DNA of 64,000 nucleotides, taken from Terrilactibacillus sp. S3-3 (GTDB lineage Bacteria; Bacillota; Bacilli; Bacillales; Sporolactobacillaceae). The stretch covers positions 2,914,001-2,978,000 of the forward strand of contig CP129291.1 in assembly GCA_030437565.1 (NCBI GenBank), written 5' to 3'. Of this stretch, positions 1 through 11,665 are shown piece after piece. Each line of letters opens with the position of its first letter. Position 1 is the stretch's first letter. Both the position numbers and the translations under genes were made by a program. The notes under the pieces were generated by a model, which worked only from the letters and a program-made list of their open reading frames with translations, was not told the origin of the DNA and did not search any database.

Positions 1-1080
1 GCCGAGCACTGAGACGGCAACGGTGGCCGCAGCATAAGTGATCCACCTTGAACGGGTGTAGGCGTCGCCATGCACCATATTTCGATCGTAGGAATCGGCA
101 ATCGCCCTGGCGATGATGACCGACGTTTGTTGCTGGTTGGTGAGTGCATATAATGTATTCGCTATTGTTTGCAGATGAAAGAAGTCTATGATGCCATAAG
201 CTGTATCCTTTGCAGCAGCATCTACCAGTCCTTCCCCAATGCCTAATTCGATTTTTTTTTCTTCATCAAAGCCATTCTGACATCAAAAGGCAGATTTTTC
301 CCGGCCTTCTCTTTCTTCTCCGGCTCGCGGTCCTTTTCCTGCTGCTTCTTATAGTCGAGGTATGCCGCCGTTTCCCGTTCCCTCTCGTCCTGCAATTGAT
401 AGACGGCGCTGTCATGATAGGCTTCGGCATTGAAATGGATCGGCGAGATATCGCCGCCTTGGCGCGTTGCTCCGATCAGTTCGGCAAACAGCTCCTTCAC
501 GTATTGCTGGTCGCTTTCAGAGCCGCTGTATTCTTGAACGAGCGCTTGATCGAGTTCGCGAACGGCCTCCGCCGTTTGTGTTCGCTTGAGATCCGCTTTG
601 TCCAGCTCGTTGTCAACAGCCTCCGTTGAAAACGGATCGAGCGACACAAGATCGGAAATGCTGCTCAGAATGCCGTCGATCGTTTCCCGCTGGTCATAGA
701 CCATGTCCTTCGTCCTTCGACCGACGGTACCCGTTTGCGAGTTCCTGTTCCAGAAAGGGGACGGCCACCACCGTGTCCATGTCCCCTGATGAATCTTTGT
801 CCCCTGATAAACCTTTGTCCTCAATCGCGCCGGGAACGCCGTAAAAAAAACGCAATCTGCCGGTCAATCAGCCGCAGCCAGGCATTGATCACATCAATCT
901 GCGCCTGATAGAATTCTTTGATCGCCTGCGCCCCTTTACCTTAAAGTCATCCAACGTCGTGATGTTCTGAAAAGCGGTCCTTAAGTGCTGAAACTGCCCC
1001 CTGAGCGCCTCGTACTGTTTGGCCCGGGCCTTCATCGCCGCGATCAGGGTTTGTGCTTCGAATATCGTCGTCTCTCCCAT
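1..1080 (-). CDS. LXG-domain polymorphic toxin, partial (frameshifted)
   Basis: This is the N-terminal part of a WXG-superfamily LXG toxin, a protein secreted by the type VII system that carries a variable C-terminal toxin used against competing bacteria. The start ATG at 1080 follows a G-rich ribosome site. Residues 1-60 form the helical LXG start ending in LDDF, and a shifted frame continues with KGAQAIKEFYQ, the usual LXG core. The next segment (824-243) carries the central helices with LDQALVQEY and HFNAEAYHDS. After a third frame change in an A-run near 255, the chain reads DGV-like pretoxin sequence ending HGDAYTRSRWITYA, typical of the linker before the toxin. The toxin domain itself lies beyond the left edge, so its activity is unknown. 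Frame changes near 935, 845 and 255 are all at G or A runs and are probably sequencing indels. Confidence 0.72.
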
Positions 1081-1099
1081 TGGCTCCCTGCCCCCTTAT

Positions 1100-1348
1100 T
1101 TAATGAATGGCTTCATCCTGCCGTTTCAAAAGCTGCACATTGGCTCGGTATCCGTATTTTTTGAACTTCCTCTATGTACTCCGCCAAGAGGCACTGCAAA
1201 GCTTGTCCATATTTCCGCCAGTCTCCTTGTCCATACGGTCAGCCAAGTTTGATTTGGCTAGCCTTAATCAGTCGATCTTGTCATCCAAAACAACTGATTG
1301 TGGAGACAAGGCGCCAAAAATATGAGTCAGCCGCCGGATGGCGCCCAT
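1100..1348 (-). CDS. possible small LXG-partner protein (frameshifted)
   Basis: A short gene just upstream of the LXG toxin, about 83 codons if read through at least one or two frame changes. It starts at an ATG (1348) behind a GGGA site and ends 20 bp before the toxin start. Its last part reads EEVQKI, then shifts to VQLLKRQDEAIH, which resembles the C-terminus of the small YwqI/DUF5344-type helical proteins usually encoded before LXG toxins. The position supports a chaperone or targeting partner. The middle of the gene is not recognisable, so the call rests mainly on context. Confidence 0.3.
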
Positions 1349-1679
1349 GATTAAATCCCTTCGTTTAAATTTTATCAACTGAATATTTCGATATTATCAC
1401 AAAAAACATCTTTGTCTATATCATAAACATGGACGCCGGGAAAAACATGAACGGAAGGTACCACATTCACCCCGTTTTTTGAAAAGATTTCATGCTAAGT
1501 GACACTAATCGGCAAAAAATGGAGGGACTTTGTGACTAGCGTAAATAGAATCCACTCGGATCGAATATTTGGTTTTAAGAGTTGCTAAAAGCATTTGTTA
1601 GAGTCTGTCTGCAAGCGCACCAAAAATAAAAAGCCCCTTGCGCATTTTTTCAGCGCAAAGGGCTTCTTCGTGTTTGTTC
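1349..1679. other. intergenic region between LXG locus and gabD
   Basis: This 330-bp gap holds the likely promoter region of the LXG operon (AT-rich, around 1370-1420) and the gabD terminator near 1625-1665. I see no convincing coding sequence in it. Confidence 0.5.
1625..1665 (-). terminator. intrinsic terminator of gabTD
   Basis: The arms AAGCCCCTTGCGC and GCGCAAAGGGCTT pair with one mismatch around a short loop. On the minus strand the hairpin is followed by a T-rich tract. It lies just after the gabD stop codon. Confidence 0.85.
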
Positions 1680-3089
1680 TCAGTCTTGCAAGTTGATCGA
1701 CAAGTATTTCACTTCCAGGTAAGGTTCGATGCCTTCCAGACCGCCTTCCCTGCCGATGCCGCTTTCTTTCACGCCGCCGAACGGAGCCTGAACGGTTGAA
1801 GGGCCGCCGTCGTTCCAGCCGACAATGCCGTACTGCAGATTTTCTGCCATATACGTGCCGCGTTTAACGTTGTCGGTAAAGAAGTAAGCCGCAAGGCCGA
1901 ACGGCGTATCATTGGCCAGACGCACAGCTTCTTCCAATGAGTTAAAAGTGACAACCGGGGCAACCGGTCCGAATGTTTCTTCGTGCATGATCGTCATCGA
2001 TTCATCGACACCGGTTAAAATTGTCGGATAAACGAAATAGGATGAACTGTCGTCATTGCCTTTATAATTTCCACCTAAAGCGACTTTTGCTCCTTTAGCT
2101 ACGGCATCGTCGATTTGGTTGACAATCTTTTGATAGCCGCGTTTATTGATGATCGGGCCAACTGTCACCCCTTCATCCAAACCATTGCCGACCTTCCTTC
2201 AGCTTCGTTTCTTCAACAAGCTTTTCAGTGAAAGCTTCGGCAACGTCTTCATGGACGATCAGCCGGTTCGCGCAGACGCAGGTTTGACCGGCATTGCGGA
2301 ATTTAGATGCCATCGTTTGCTTGACCGCCAAGTCCAGATTCGCATCTTTATCGACGATCAGCGGCGCATGGCCGCCCAATTCCATCGAAACATGTTTGAC
2401 TGTTGCCGCACTGTTTTTAATCAACTCTTTGCCGACTTTCGTTGATCCGGTAAAGGTAATTTTGCGTACCAGCGGGCTTTCATTAAAGAGGTCACCCACT
2501 TCTTTGCCATCGGCAAGCACGCACTTCATGACATTTTTTGGAATGCCCACTTCATAGCCCAGCCGGAACATTTCAATGGCTGTCAGCGGCGTATCCGGCG
2601 CCGGTTTGACAATGAATGTACATCCTGCCGCAAGCGCCGGTGCGACTTTGCGAGCGATCATCGCCGCTGGAAAGTTCCAGGGCGTGATCGCCGCAACAAC
2701 ACCTACAGGCTGGCGAGTGACAATAATCCGTTTATCCGGAGATGAAGCCGGTATCGTTCGTCCATAAACACGTTTCGCTTCTTCGGCAAACCATTCCAGG
2801 TATTTTGCCGCATACACCACTTCACCCAGAGCCTCTTGATATGGCTTGCCGTTTTCAAGCGTAATAATCTTGGCCAAAGATTCTTTATTTGCGATCACAT
2901 TGTCATACCATTTCTAAGTAAGTCGGCTCTCTCATCTGCGGTCGTTTTAGACCACGTTTGAAAGCCTTCATGAAGTTCCGCAATCGCCGCTTCAATCTCT
3001 TCAAGCGAATCCAGCTTAACTGTATCGACTAACTCGCCGGTTGCCGGATTCAACACTTTCAATTCTGCAACTCCCGTTTCGTTTGCCAT
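1680..3089 (-). CDS. gabD: succinate-semialdehyde dehydrogenase, NAD(P)+ (frameshifted)
   Basis: Oxidises succinic semialdehyde to succinate, the second step of GABA breakdown, in the cytoplasm. About 468 residues, the normal length for an aldehyde dehydrogenase. Seen in order: TPWNFP in the cofactor-binding fold, [17 protein letters not shown] with the general-base Glu, [11 protein letters not shown] with the catalytic Cys, EETFGPV, and [15 protein letters not shown] near the end. The frame changes twice, near 2895 and 2175, with family sequence continuing on each side. The start ATG at 3089 has a GGGGTGG site. It follows gabT by about 50 bp, so the two are one operon, with a terminator right after this gene. 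The GabD rather than generic ALDH assignment rests on gabT/gabR linkage and the close match to the SSADH class. Confidence 0.9.
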
Positions 3090-3140
3090 TTCTCCACCCC
3101 TTAGCCGCGGAAATTCCGCTCCACTCAGTCTGTCTTGTTG

Positions 3141-4461
3141 TTACTTTGCGGCTTTAAGTCCTGCTTCAACAATGTCAAGACCTTCTTGTAATTGTTCATC
3201 CGTAATCACAAGCGGCGTCAAGAAACGGATGCAGTTGCCTTTAAGGCCGGCATTCAAGAGCAGCAGACCGTGTTCATTGGCATATTTAACGACAGCGCTT
3301 GTCCGTGCTGCATCCGGTGTTTTTGCTTTTTTGCATTCAACGAGTTCGATCGCTGCCATCGCGCCCAGCCGTCTGACGTCGCCGATGAAATCAAATTCTT
3401 TTTTCCATTCAAGCGCGCCCGTGCTTCGATCGCGGCACCGATTTTTTCGGCACGTTCGTTGAGATTTTCTTCCTTGATGATATCGATAACGGCCAGTGCC
3501 GCTGCGCAGGAAATCGGGCTGCCGCTGTATGTGCCGCCGAGAGAACCAGGACCGCAAGAATCGATCATTTCGGCTTTGCCGACAACGCCGCTAAGCGGGA
3601 ACCCGGCAGCCAACGATTTCGAGACCGTCATCAAATCCGGTTCAACGCCAAAGTGTTCAATGGCGAATAGTTTACCTGTGCGGGCAAAGCCGGCTTGAAT
3701 TTCATCAGCAACAAACACAATGCCGTGCTTCGTACAGAAATCGCGAACATAAGTGACGAACCGTTTGGAAGGAACCACGAAGCCGCCTTCGCCTTGAACC
3801 GGTTCCATCACAATGCAGGCTACCGATTCCGGATCGACATTGCCCAGGAAAAAGTCTTCAAATTGAGCAATCACTTGTTCGTCGTATTCTTCGTCAGTCA
3901 AGCCTTCAGGTTGTGATAATAATAAGGATATGGCGCTTTGTATGTTTCAGAAGCGAAAGGGCCGAAACTGAATTTATAGGGGCGTACCTTGGCGGTCATC
4001 GCCATCGTCAAATTCGTCCGGCCGTGGAAAGCGCGAGCGAAAGTGACAACCGCTTGGCGTCCCGTATAACGGCGGGCAATTTTCACCGCATTTTCAACGG
4101 CTTCAGCGCCTGAGTTCAACAGGATCGCTTTTTTAGGGAAATTGCCTGGAGCAAGTTCGCTCAGTTTTTCGCATAATTCGATATAAGAAGGATACATGAT
4201 CACATTAAAGCCGGGATGAATGTGTTCATCCAATTGTTTTTTGACCGCTTCAACCACTTTCGGATGACGGTGGCCGACGTTTTGCACGCCGATGGCGCCG
4301 GCAAAATCAATAAAACGGTTTCCATCAATATCTGTAATGATCGCGCCTTCCGCTTTGGCTGCGATATGCAGGTTGCCGTTGCTGACACCCTTTGCCACGT
4401 AGCGGTCGCGTTTATCTTGCCATTCTTTTGTCGTCGTTCCTTCTACAACATTTTTACTCAT
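3141..4461 (-). CDS. gabT: 4-aminobutyrate aminotransferase (frameshifted)
   Basis: PLP-dependent class III aminotransferase converting GABA and 2-oxoglutarate to succinic semialdehyde and glutamate. About 440 residues. Visible features are NSGAEAVENAVKIAR (cofactor phosphate region), the FARAFHGRT stretch, EPVQGEGG, VADEIQAGFARTG and the PLP lysine in TVSKSLAAGFPL. ATG at 4461 is preferred over an in-frame GTG 12 bases upstream because AAAGGAG sits about 8 bases ahead of it. Frame changes occur near 3903 and 3410, within otherwise continuous sequence. It is the first gene of gabTD and diverges from gabR, whose candidate operator boxes lie in its upstream region. Confidence 0.9.
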
Positions 4462-4498
4462 GATTAAAATCACTCCTTTAATTGCTATTTTGACTGAC

Positions 4499-4541
4499 TA
4501 TTGGTATTATGAAAAGTATCAATTTTTGAATAGTATTGGTA
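4499..4541. promoter_or_regulatory. candidate GabR operator, paired direct boxes
   Basis: The 8-bp sequence TATTGGTA occurs at 4499-4506 and again at 4534-4541, in the same orientation and 35 bp apart. B. subtilis GabR is known to bind two ATACCA direct repeats about 34 bp apart; the complement of that box, TGGTAT or TGGTAC, is inside both copies here. The pair lies between divergent gabT and gabR. That GabR binds here is inferred. Confidence 0.65.
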
Positions 4542-4557
4542 CCAGGGGTGGAATTAA

Positions 4558-5974
4558 ATGTTATCGATACACATTAACGATCCTGAGAAAAAGGAATACA
4601 TTTATCGGCAGATCTACCAACAAATTAAAGACGAAATTTTGCTGCATCATTACTTGCCGCACCAAAAACTGCCATCAAAACGCGAATTGGCAAAAGAACT
4701 GAATGTCAGCGTTAATTCAGTTAACGCCGCCTATCAACAATTGTTTGCTGAAGGCTACGTTTATGCGATTGAGCGCAGCGGTTTTTACGTCGAAAAAATC
4801 GATGCTTTTCCCGTTCCCGACAATGCCGCCAAGCCGCTTGATCCAGATTTAATTGAACCCCCTTCCCAGTCGAAAGCCGATTGGATTTCGTTCTCGCATA
4901 TGGCGACGATGCCACCACCTTTCCATTTGAACAATGGCTGCGAAGCGAACAAAAAGCCCTGAAAGCCGAACAATTCGAGCTTCACGATGGCTGGCTGCAC
5001 CACCCGCAGGGCCTCTATTCCGTTCGCAAAACGATTGCCGGCCTGCTTTCCATCACGCGCGGCGTTAAATGTTACCCTGAACAAATTGTTCTCGGCGCCG
5101 GCACACAATTTTTGGTGCAAACGCTCGTTCATATTCTTCCCCAAAATTCGACATTTGCAGTCGAAGATCCCGGTTATCAGCGTATTTACCAAATGCTGAA
5201 ATCCCAGCATGCCGACGTGAAAACCATCAGTCTGGACGACAAGGGCCTGTCGATTGACGAAATTAATTGGAAAAACCCTAACATCCTTTATATTACACCA
5301 TCGCACCAATTTCCAACCGGGATTGTGATGCCCGCTTCCCGCCGGATTCAATTGCTGAATTGGGCCGGTCATGCCGAAAACCGTTATATTTTAGAAGATG
5401 ATTATGACAGTGAATTTAAGTACCAGTGTGACACCATTCCTTCTTTGCAAAGTATGGACAGCTTTGATAAGGTGATTTACTTGGGAACTTTTTCAAAATC
5501 GCTGCTGCCCGGCCTGCGCGTCAGCTACATGGTTCTGCCGCAGCATCTCTTAAGGAAATTTCGTGAAACACACGCTTTTCTGCTGCAGACTTGCAATGTG
5601 CTCACGCAGCTCACTTTGCAGCACTTTATCGATTCCGGTGAGTACCAAAAACATATCAAACGGATGAAAACAGATTTATGAGGAGCGGCGCACCGTCTTG
5701 ATCGATGAATTGAATAAACGATTTGGCGACCGGATCAAAATGGAAGGCGCCAACGCCGGCCTTCATTTTGTCATCACTTTTGATACGCAGCGCAGCTACC
5801 GGATCATCAACAAGCGGGCGGAATATGAAAAACTGGAACTCTACAGCATGCAGCGCTTTTATCTCAGCGAGAACAGTTTTTCAAAAAAACCGACCTTCAT
5901 ATTGGGGTGCCAACTTGCCGCTTGAAAAAATCAAAGAAGGCGTCGCCCGTTTATATCGGGCTGTGTATGAATGA
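4558..5974 (+). CDS. gabR: GabR/MocR-type regulator, GntR HTH fused to aminotransferase fold (frameshifted)
   Basis: Transcription regulator of the MocR/GabR class, which senses GABA-PLP adducts. Residues 1-75 form a winged helix-turn-helix (LPSKRELAKELNVSVNSVNAAYQQL). The rest is a class I aminotransferase-like domain with ILEDDYDSEF and the PLP-lysine motif YLGTFSKSLLPGLRVSY. Total length is about 470 residues, as expected. The start ATG at 4558 follows AGGGGTGG. Frame changes near 4905, 5685 and 5915 leave the domain order intact and look like indels. It is transcribed away from gabTD, and two operator-like boxes lie between them. The usual model, which I infer here, is activation of gabTD in the presence of GABA and PLP together with autorepression. 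Confidence 0.85.
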
Positions 5975-6011
5975 AGGACAAAAAATCAGCAAAAAAATCT
6001 CCTTAAGCGAA

Positions 6012-6039
6012 AGAGGGCTGATCATCGGCCCTCTTTTTA
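6012..6039 (+). terminator. intrinsic terminator after gabR
   Basis: AGAGGGC and GCCCTCT pair across a 9-base loop and are followed by TTTT. The hairpin lies 38 bases past the gabR stop and could also serve jetD from the other side. Confidence 0.85.
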
Positions 6040-6127
6040 CAAATCCTTTATATCCGTATTTCAAAATGAGTCTTTTTCAGTCATTAACATTATCTTCTAA
6101 TCAGCTGAACACCCCTGCGGAGCCCCT

Positions 6128-7396
6128 TTACGCCTCGGATCCGTACACCTCATCCAGCAGCATCTGCGCGATCGCTTCCTGATACCCTGCCCGCTTAATG
6201 CTCTGCATTCGATCGGCAACCGGACGCAGCTGCTCCGATTTGATCGTTTTCAGTTTCAAAAGGCGCTGCCGGCTGAGCGGAACGGCGGGCGCCGAGGCCC
6301 GATAGTGGCCCGTATCCATCCCCCACAGCCGGACCTGGCTGCCGAACCGTTGCAGCACTTGATCGGCCATCTGCAGTCCCTCAGGATCGAAATCCCCTGA
6401 GTAAGCAGCCTGCAGCCTGCCTTCGCCATTTTTTCAAGCAAGAGCCAAATTGCCAGGCGAAACTGACCGTTTGTACAGACCAGTGCCATGTCAGGACGGG
6501 CGTCCAGAAATGTACTGAATACACCGGAATTTTCCAGTAAATACACATCTTTTCCGTTTGCCGGGCGAACCGTATCCACTTCAAGCAAGTGGCGAACCGG
6601 CACATTCCAACTGACCCCGAAATCCGCCGCAGCGCGCCACATCGGATGTTCCGCCCCGCCGCTTCCAGCAATCAACCCGTTCACCGCTGCAAAGTTCATG
6701 ACATCGTCCCGTACCAAATTGAACGAACGACAGCAGCAAATCATTGTAAAATTCGGTTCGCGACACGTTATGATTCAACTGCTTTTGCGATCGCTTCATC
6801 TTCAGTACATGAAGAAAAACATTTCCCGTCCGGCTGTCGTTATCCAGCCTATGCGGATTTCCGGAAATCTGATGCGAGAAAAACGGCAGGCGCATCGGTT
6901 TATCAGGCAGCTGCCGGACAGCCTTCCCAATCACCGCGAATCCTGCAAGAGCCCCTTCCTCATCCTCACTGTACCAGTCATAAAGCGGGCCTGCCGCATC
7001 CATATCCAATAAAAACGCCAGACAAGGAAAATCATTCCGAATCACCGATTTAAAACCCTCCTCATGCGTTAACCGGGTTGCCCGAATTTCCGAACGCGTC
7101 CTGAACGGTGCGCCAAGCACACGCTCCATCACTCCGATAAGCGGTTCGGCGCCGAACCGTGACGTTTCGTAGGCCTTCGCGAACCGGGACCATGGAACAC
7201 GGGTCTTTTCCTTAAGCCTGAAGGCGGGTACACTGAGAAATGCGGCAAGCTGGCCGATCTCTTCATCACTCAGGCTATCCAGCTTAAATGTGCCGGCCAG
7301 TTTTTCATACTGCCTGAACGAGCGTTTCGCCTGCCGAAACAATTTGATATAAAGGGGTTTGCCTTTGAAATAATCTTCTGCATTCATTTCATCCAC
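6128..7396 (-). CDS. jetD: Wadjet type II protein JetD (TIGR02679 family, frameshifted)
   Basis: Nuclease-like subunit of the Wadjet anti-plasmid system. In characterised Wadjets, JetD cuts circular DNA recognised by the SMC-like JetABC complex. About 420 residues. The N-terminal region begins AEDYFKGKPLYIKLF and the C-terminal part carries SGDFDPEGLQMAD, a TOPRIM-type acidic motif typical of this family, followed by QRLLKLKTIKSEQ. The reading frame changes near 6730 and 6400. The start is a GTG at 7396 or the ATG at 7387. It is the last gene of the jet operon and begins about 150 bp after jetC. Family assignment comes from the acidic motif together with operon position. Confidence 0.82.
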
Positions 7397-7543
7397 AGCC
7401 TTAAAAATATGCCTTAGATTTAATCATGAAAACTTTAATTCTCATATACTCGGCCATTTGACAATAAAATTCCTCCCGTAAAAATCCGCTGCCCGAATAA
7501 CAGTCAACTGGGATTCTATTTCGCTCACATTACCTGCACTCAG

Positions 7544-10500
7544 TCACTGCTCCGTCACTGCCTGTTCTTCTTCCTCGTGATGAATCAGCCGGCGTTCCCT
7601 GCCGTTCCAGTGGTAGGCGATGACGGAGACGTAATTCGCGTTCTTCGGGCGAATCAGCTCGTAAATGTTTAGCGCTGAAACAGTTTCATAATCGCCGAAT
7701 AGAGCCTGCGAGTTCATCATGTAATTGAAGCCGAGCTGCTCAATCGCTTTGAATTGCTCGGCGATGTTCAATTCGTCGACGCCGGCGAACGCTTCGTCAA
7801 GGGCGATGATATACGGCGTTTTTTTTTGTCTGCGTCCTGATAGCGCGCGTAAACGGCCGTGTACAGTGGCAGGTACATCGAAATCGCTTTTTCGCCGCCG
7901 CTGAATTTGTAAAAGCGAGTGTTCGTCAGCTCTTTTTTCGGTTCGTTTTTCCGCTTGTAGCCGAGTTCGAATGTAAACCATTGACGGTAGTCAAGCACTT
8001 CTTTCAGCACCTGATCAAGCGACTGCATGTTGTCCTCATCCTGCATCCGCTGCTTGCAGGTAACAATTTTTGCCCGGAAATGGCGGATCATCCGCTCAAG
8101 ATCCTCATTTGACAACAATTGGGGGTCGCGGCGCAGAAGCGAGACAAGATCCTGCGTATCCAGCTCTTCCTCCGTCTCTGCCGGCCGCGGTTTCCAGGCA
8201 ATTGACAACGTCAAATCCGACGAGTTTTCCTGCCCGACCAAAATGTCGTTCATCTGTCTGACCCATTTCTCCGACCGGTTGATCAGACTCTTAATCGTTA
8301 CGCCGACCGAATGAAAAATGATATCTTCAAAAAGTTTCTGATCCCGCTCCTCCAGGACGACAGACTGAGTCTGAATATACTCATTCAGCTTGCCGATCAC
8401 AAACTGCGGCGTCGCCCCGCGTTCCCTGATAATCACACTCGAACAGCTTTTGATGCGTCAGATCCTGCCATTGCTCCAGGCGCGGAACCAGATCGCCCGG
8501 CCAGTCGTTGAACGTCCATTCCCCTTCCCGGACGATTTTCCGATCATTTATTTCAAGCCGATAGTCCAGCAGCAAACCCTGCACATCACGGAATCTGCTT
8601 TCAAAGTCCGACGACAGCCGTTTTTTTCGCTCAATATCCGGTTTAAAATTTTTCAGAAGCTCAGCCGCGGCCGCTTTCAAATCCTGCTCCTGCTCCTCTT
8701 CCGGCAGGTAGCGCTTGTACTCCGTCCGGAATGTCTCCTCCCATGCCGTTTTCAGATGTTCAAAAAATTCAACTTGGGTGGCAAGAGTTTTAATCTCTTC
8801 TTTATGACTATTAATATCCGATTCCATCCGGCCCTTTTCTTCCATGAGCACAGGCAGATGCTGTCCAATTTCTCCGAGCCTGCGGATCACGTCGGCCATG
8901 CGCCGTTCGACTTCATCAGCATTTTTCAGTTTCAGCCGTTCTTTGACGGACGTCAGATCGCGTTCTTCCTTCTCCAACCCGGCCCGCCGATCATTCACTT
9001 CACGAAAAAGATCCTCATACTCTTCTTCTTTTGCCGCCTTCTCCTTTTTTAAATACGAGCAGCATCTGTTCTTTGTGCCGCATGTCGGCGACCGAGGATT
9101 TGAAATCATCAAACGCGTCCTGATAGTCGCCGAAAGCCTCCTCCGCCTTTTGATAAGCATCGGCCGAAATGGCCAGCTCGTCCGCTTCTGTCAGCTCATT
9201 CAGTTTGTTTTTCAAAAGTCCTTCTTCCCGTTTACGCTGATTCAGCACTTCCTCAATTTCTTCCCGGTAGCGGTTCTCCTGATCCCGCTTGTTCTCACTT
9301 TTCATCCGTTGATCAAAAGCATATTTCAGGTCGGTGTCAGCCGGAACCCGTCGGATATCCTCATCAAGCGTCCGGATCGCAGCAGCGATTTCCCTTTGCC
9401 GCTGCTCCATTCGGCCATTCGTTTGGCCGCCTCTTCAATTTCGCCGTTCAGCCGTTCAACCTCGCGCTTCCGGAATGCTTCCCGGCTCGCCTTGCCGATA
9501 TAGGCAGCCTCATACGTATCGGATGCCCGGCCTTCCAGCGCCGGAAGCCTGTATTCTCCGGACTCTTCGACAATCAGCGAATCTTCCCCTTCCAGCTGAA
9601 TCGAATCAATCACCGACTGCACCGTCGCCCCACTGATTCCGGCGTCATCCTGACAGTCGGGAATCAGGTACCGGCCGAGCGTCTGGGCGAAAAGCAGCGG
9701 CTTCGGCTTCAGCTGCCGGTCGGCGACAAGATTAAGATCCTGCTCCGAGACAAGAGCGTCAAGATATCCGGCATCGAGCAGGGCCGCCTCAATATGATTG
9801 CGAACCGGCTGCGGCGTATCTTCTGTAAAATCAATCAATTCGTACAGGGGACGCGCGGCGATGCCTCGTTCGCCAAGACGCCGCCGAAAAGCTGTCGTTT
9901 CCTCCGACCGCTCCGGTTCCGGATCCTTTTTGGCCAGCCATTCCGCTTTTTCCTGTTCAAGTTTCTGTTTTGTCAGCTTCTCGCTTTCCAGCTGCTGCGA
10001 CAGATCCGCGCCTTTCATCCGATACACTTTTTCCGCATCCTCTTTCGCCATCCGCGCCGGCCGCAACGCCTCCTCAAAAAGTGTCACTTCATCATAAAGA
10101 TCATCGATGCCCTGAAGCACTTCCGCCCAACGCGCATCGTCGATTGTAAAGTGGAGCGAATCACGCCATTTATGCAGTTCTACCTCCAACTTATTGCGTT
10201 CATCGGCAAATGTCTGGCCCCAGTGCCGTACTTCCATGTCGAGGTCATCGACTTTTTTCAGCTGTTCCCCAAGCCGCTTGTCTTCACGGCGCACATCGGC
10301 CCGCTTTCGCTCATAATCGGCGAACAACCGCAGCACATCGCACAAATGATCCGCATATTCTCTGATCTTGCTCTTCCAGAACTGAAAGTCATACGACGCT
10401 TTATGTCGCTCATAATCGCCAAGTAAACCCTCATGTTCGGTAAAACTTGCCCTACTGCCAAGATCGTTCATCTCTGAAACAAATTCGGAAATCTCGCGCC

Positions 10501-11665
10501 GCTTTTCGTCGAGTTCCCATTCTTTCATTTCAATTTGCTTTTTCTGCTCGTCAACCTGATTGGCTTTTTTGCGCATTTTTTCTTCAAACTGCGACAGTTT
10601 CTCCGACTGCTTCCGAATCTCGCCCTTCAGCCGCTCTTTCTCGTTAACTAGTTTAAAAACTTCATGATGCCGGAGCTCATCGCGTTCCTTCATCAGTGAA
10701 CCGTTCTCGATGCCAAGCTGCTCGGCCTCGCGCTGGCCGGCGGCCAGTTTTTCCTCCAGCTCGGTCAGATCACGTTTCGCCTTTTCAAGATGCTTCCGGT
10801 TCTGCCTTGATTCTTTATCAGCTTCGTCAAAATGCGCCGCCATCTCGCGGACACAGTAATCGTGGTATTTCATATATTTTCCGGTGATATCATTCATCAG
10901 CCCAAACTCATCTTTGGCCTTTGGCCTGTTCCAGTTGCTGGCGCGCCTGATCAATCTGCTCGAGCGTGTCGGCCACCGAGTGCAGATCATCGTCTTTCAA
11001 ACCTGGCAGTGACTGCTGCAGAATATCGTAGATGACCGTCGGCTTAAAATCTTTCGACAGCTTCGGGCGCCTAAGCTGGATTAACAATTTAATCAAGTCA
11101 TCATAAACATCGACGTTGTCAAAACCAAAAATGAGCTCATTGACCCGGGTCATGTATTCCTTTTGACCGGCAAGCACCTGATCGCCAATTCGATTGGCCA
11201 GCTCACGGCGCGTCAGCGGGACAATCCGGCCGGCCGACGCCTTGTTAAAAAGCTGAAAGTCGATCCCGATTCGGCGGTTGTCGGTCAGCACAAAATACCA
11301 TGTGTTCATTGACTTGTGGCGCCTCGCCTGCATCCCCATGCCCGTCGTGATATACTGATCAAGCCCTTTGCGTTTATATTCAAGAAAAAGGTAACCGGTT
11401 CGCTCTGCCCGATGCGACACATCTTCCTCGCCGAGCAGATAGTCCTCCATTTTTCGTGCTGAAGAGCCAAACGGATCAAGCCTGTCCGGCGATTTTTTCC
11501 CGTCAAGGAGCACCGTGATAAGGCTCGACATCGTGACCGATTTTCCGGAGCCGTTCGCTCCGCGCAGCAGCAGTTTGCCATCGGCGAAATCGAAATAAGC
11601 GACGTCATAGTACCAGAAGTTGATGATCCCGGCCCGGTTCAGCACCCCATTTTTTCCTCATTCAT
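7544..11665 (-). CDS. jetC: Wadjet type II SMC-like ATPase JetC (TIGR02680 family, frameshifted)
   Basis: Large coiled-coil ATPase of about 1370 residues, the motor of the Wadjet DNA-loop-extruding complex. The head starts RAGIINFWYYDVAYFDF and has Walker A LRGANGSGKSVT near residue 40. A very long Glu/Lys/Arg-rich coiled coil fills the centre. The C-terminal head has the signature KFSGGEKAISMYLPL and Walker B IIALDEAFAGVDE. Two candidate starts exist: an ATG at 11665 that overlaps the jetB stop (ATGA-type coupling), and a GTG at 11645 in the long frame. The former needs one extra A in an A-run. Other frame changes lie near 10920, 9400, 9050, 8430 and 7830, again mostly at homopolymers. It sits between jetB and jetD. 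Confidence 0.9.

Noticed and set aside
4785..5372. A 195-residue minus-strand frame inside gabR
   Set aside because: It is antisense to a clear MocR-type gene and matches no family.
8390..9503. Long plus-strand frames inside jetC
   Set aside because: Antisense shadows of a Lys/Glu-rich coiled coil, giving Phe/Leu/Ser-rich nonsense.
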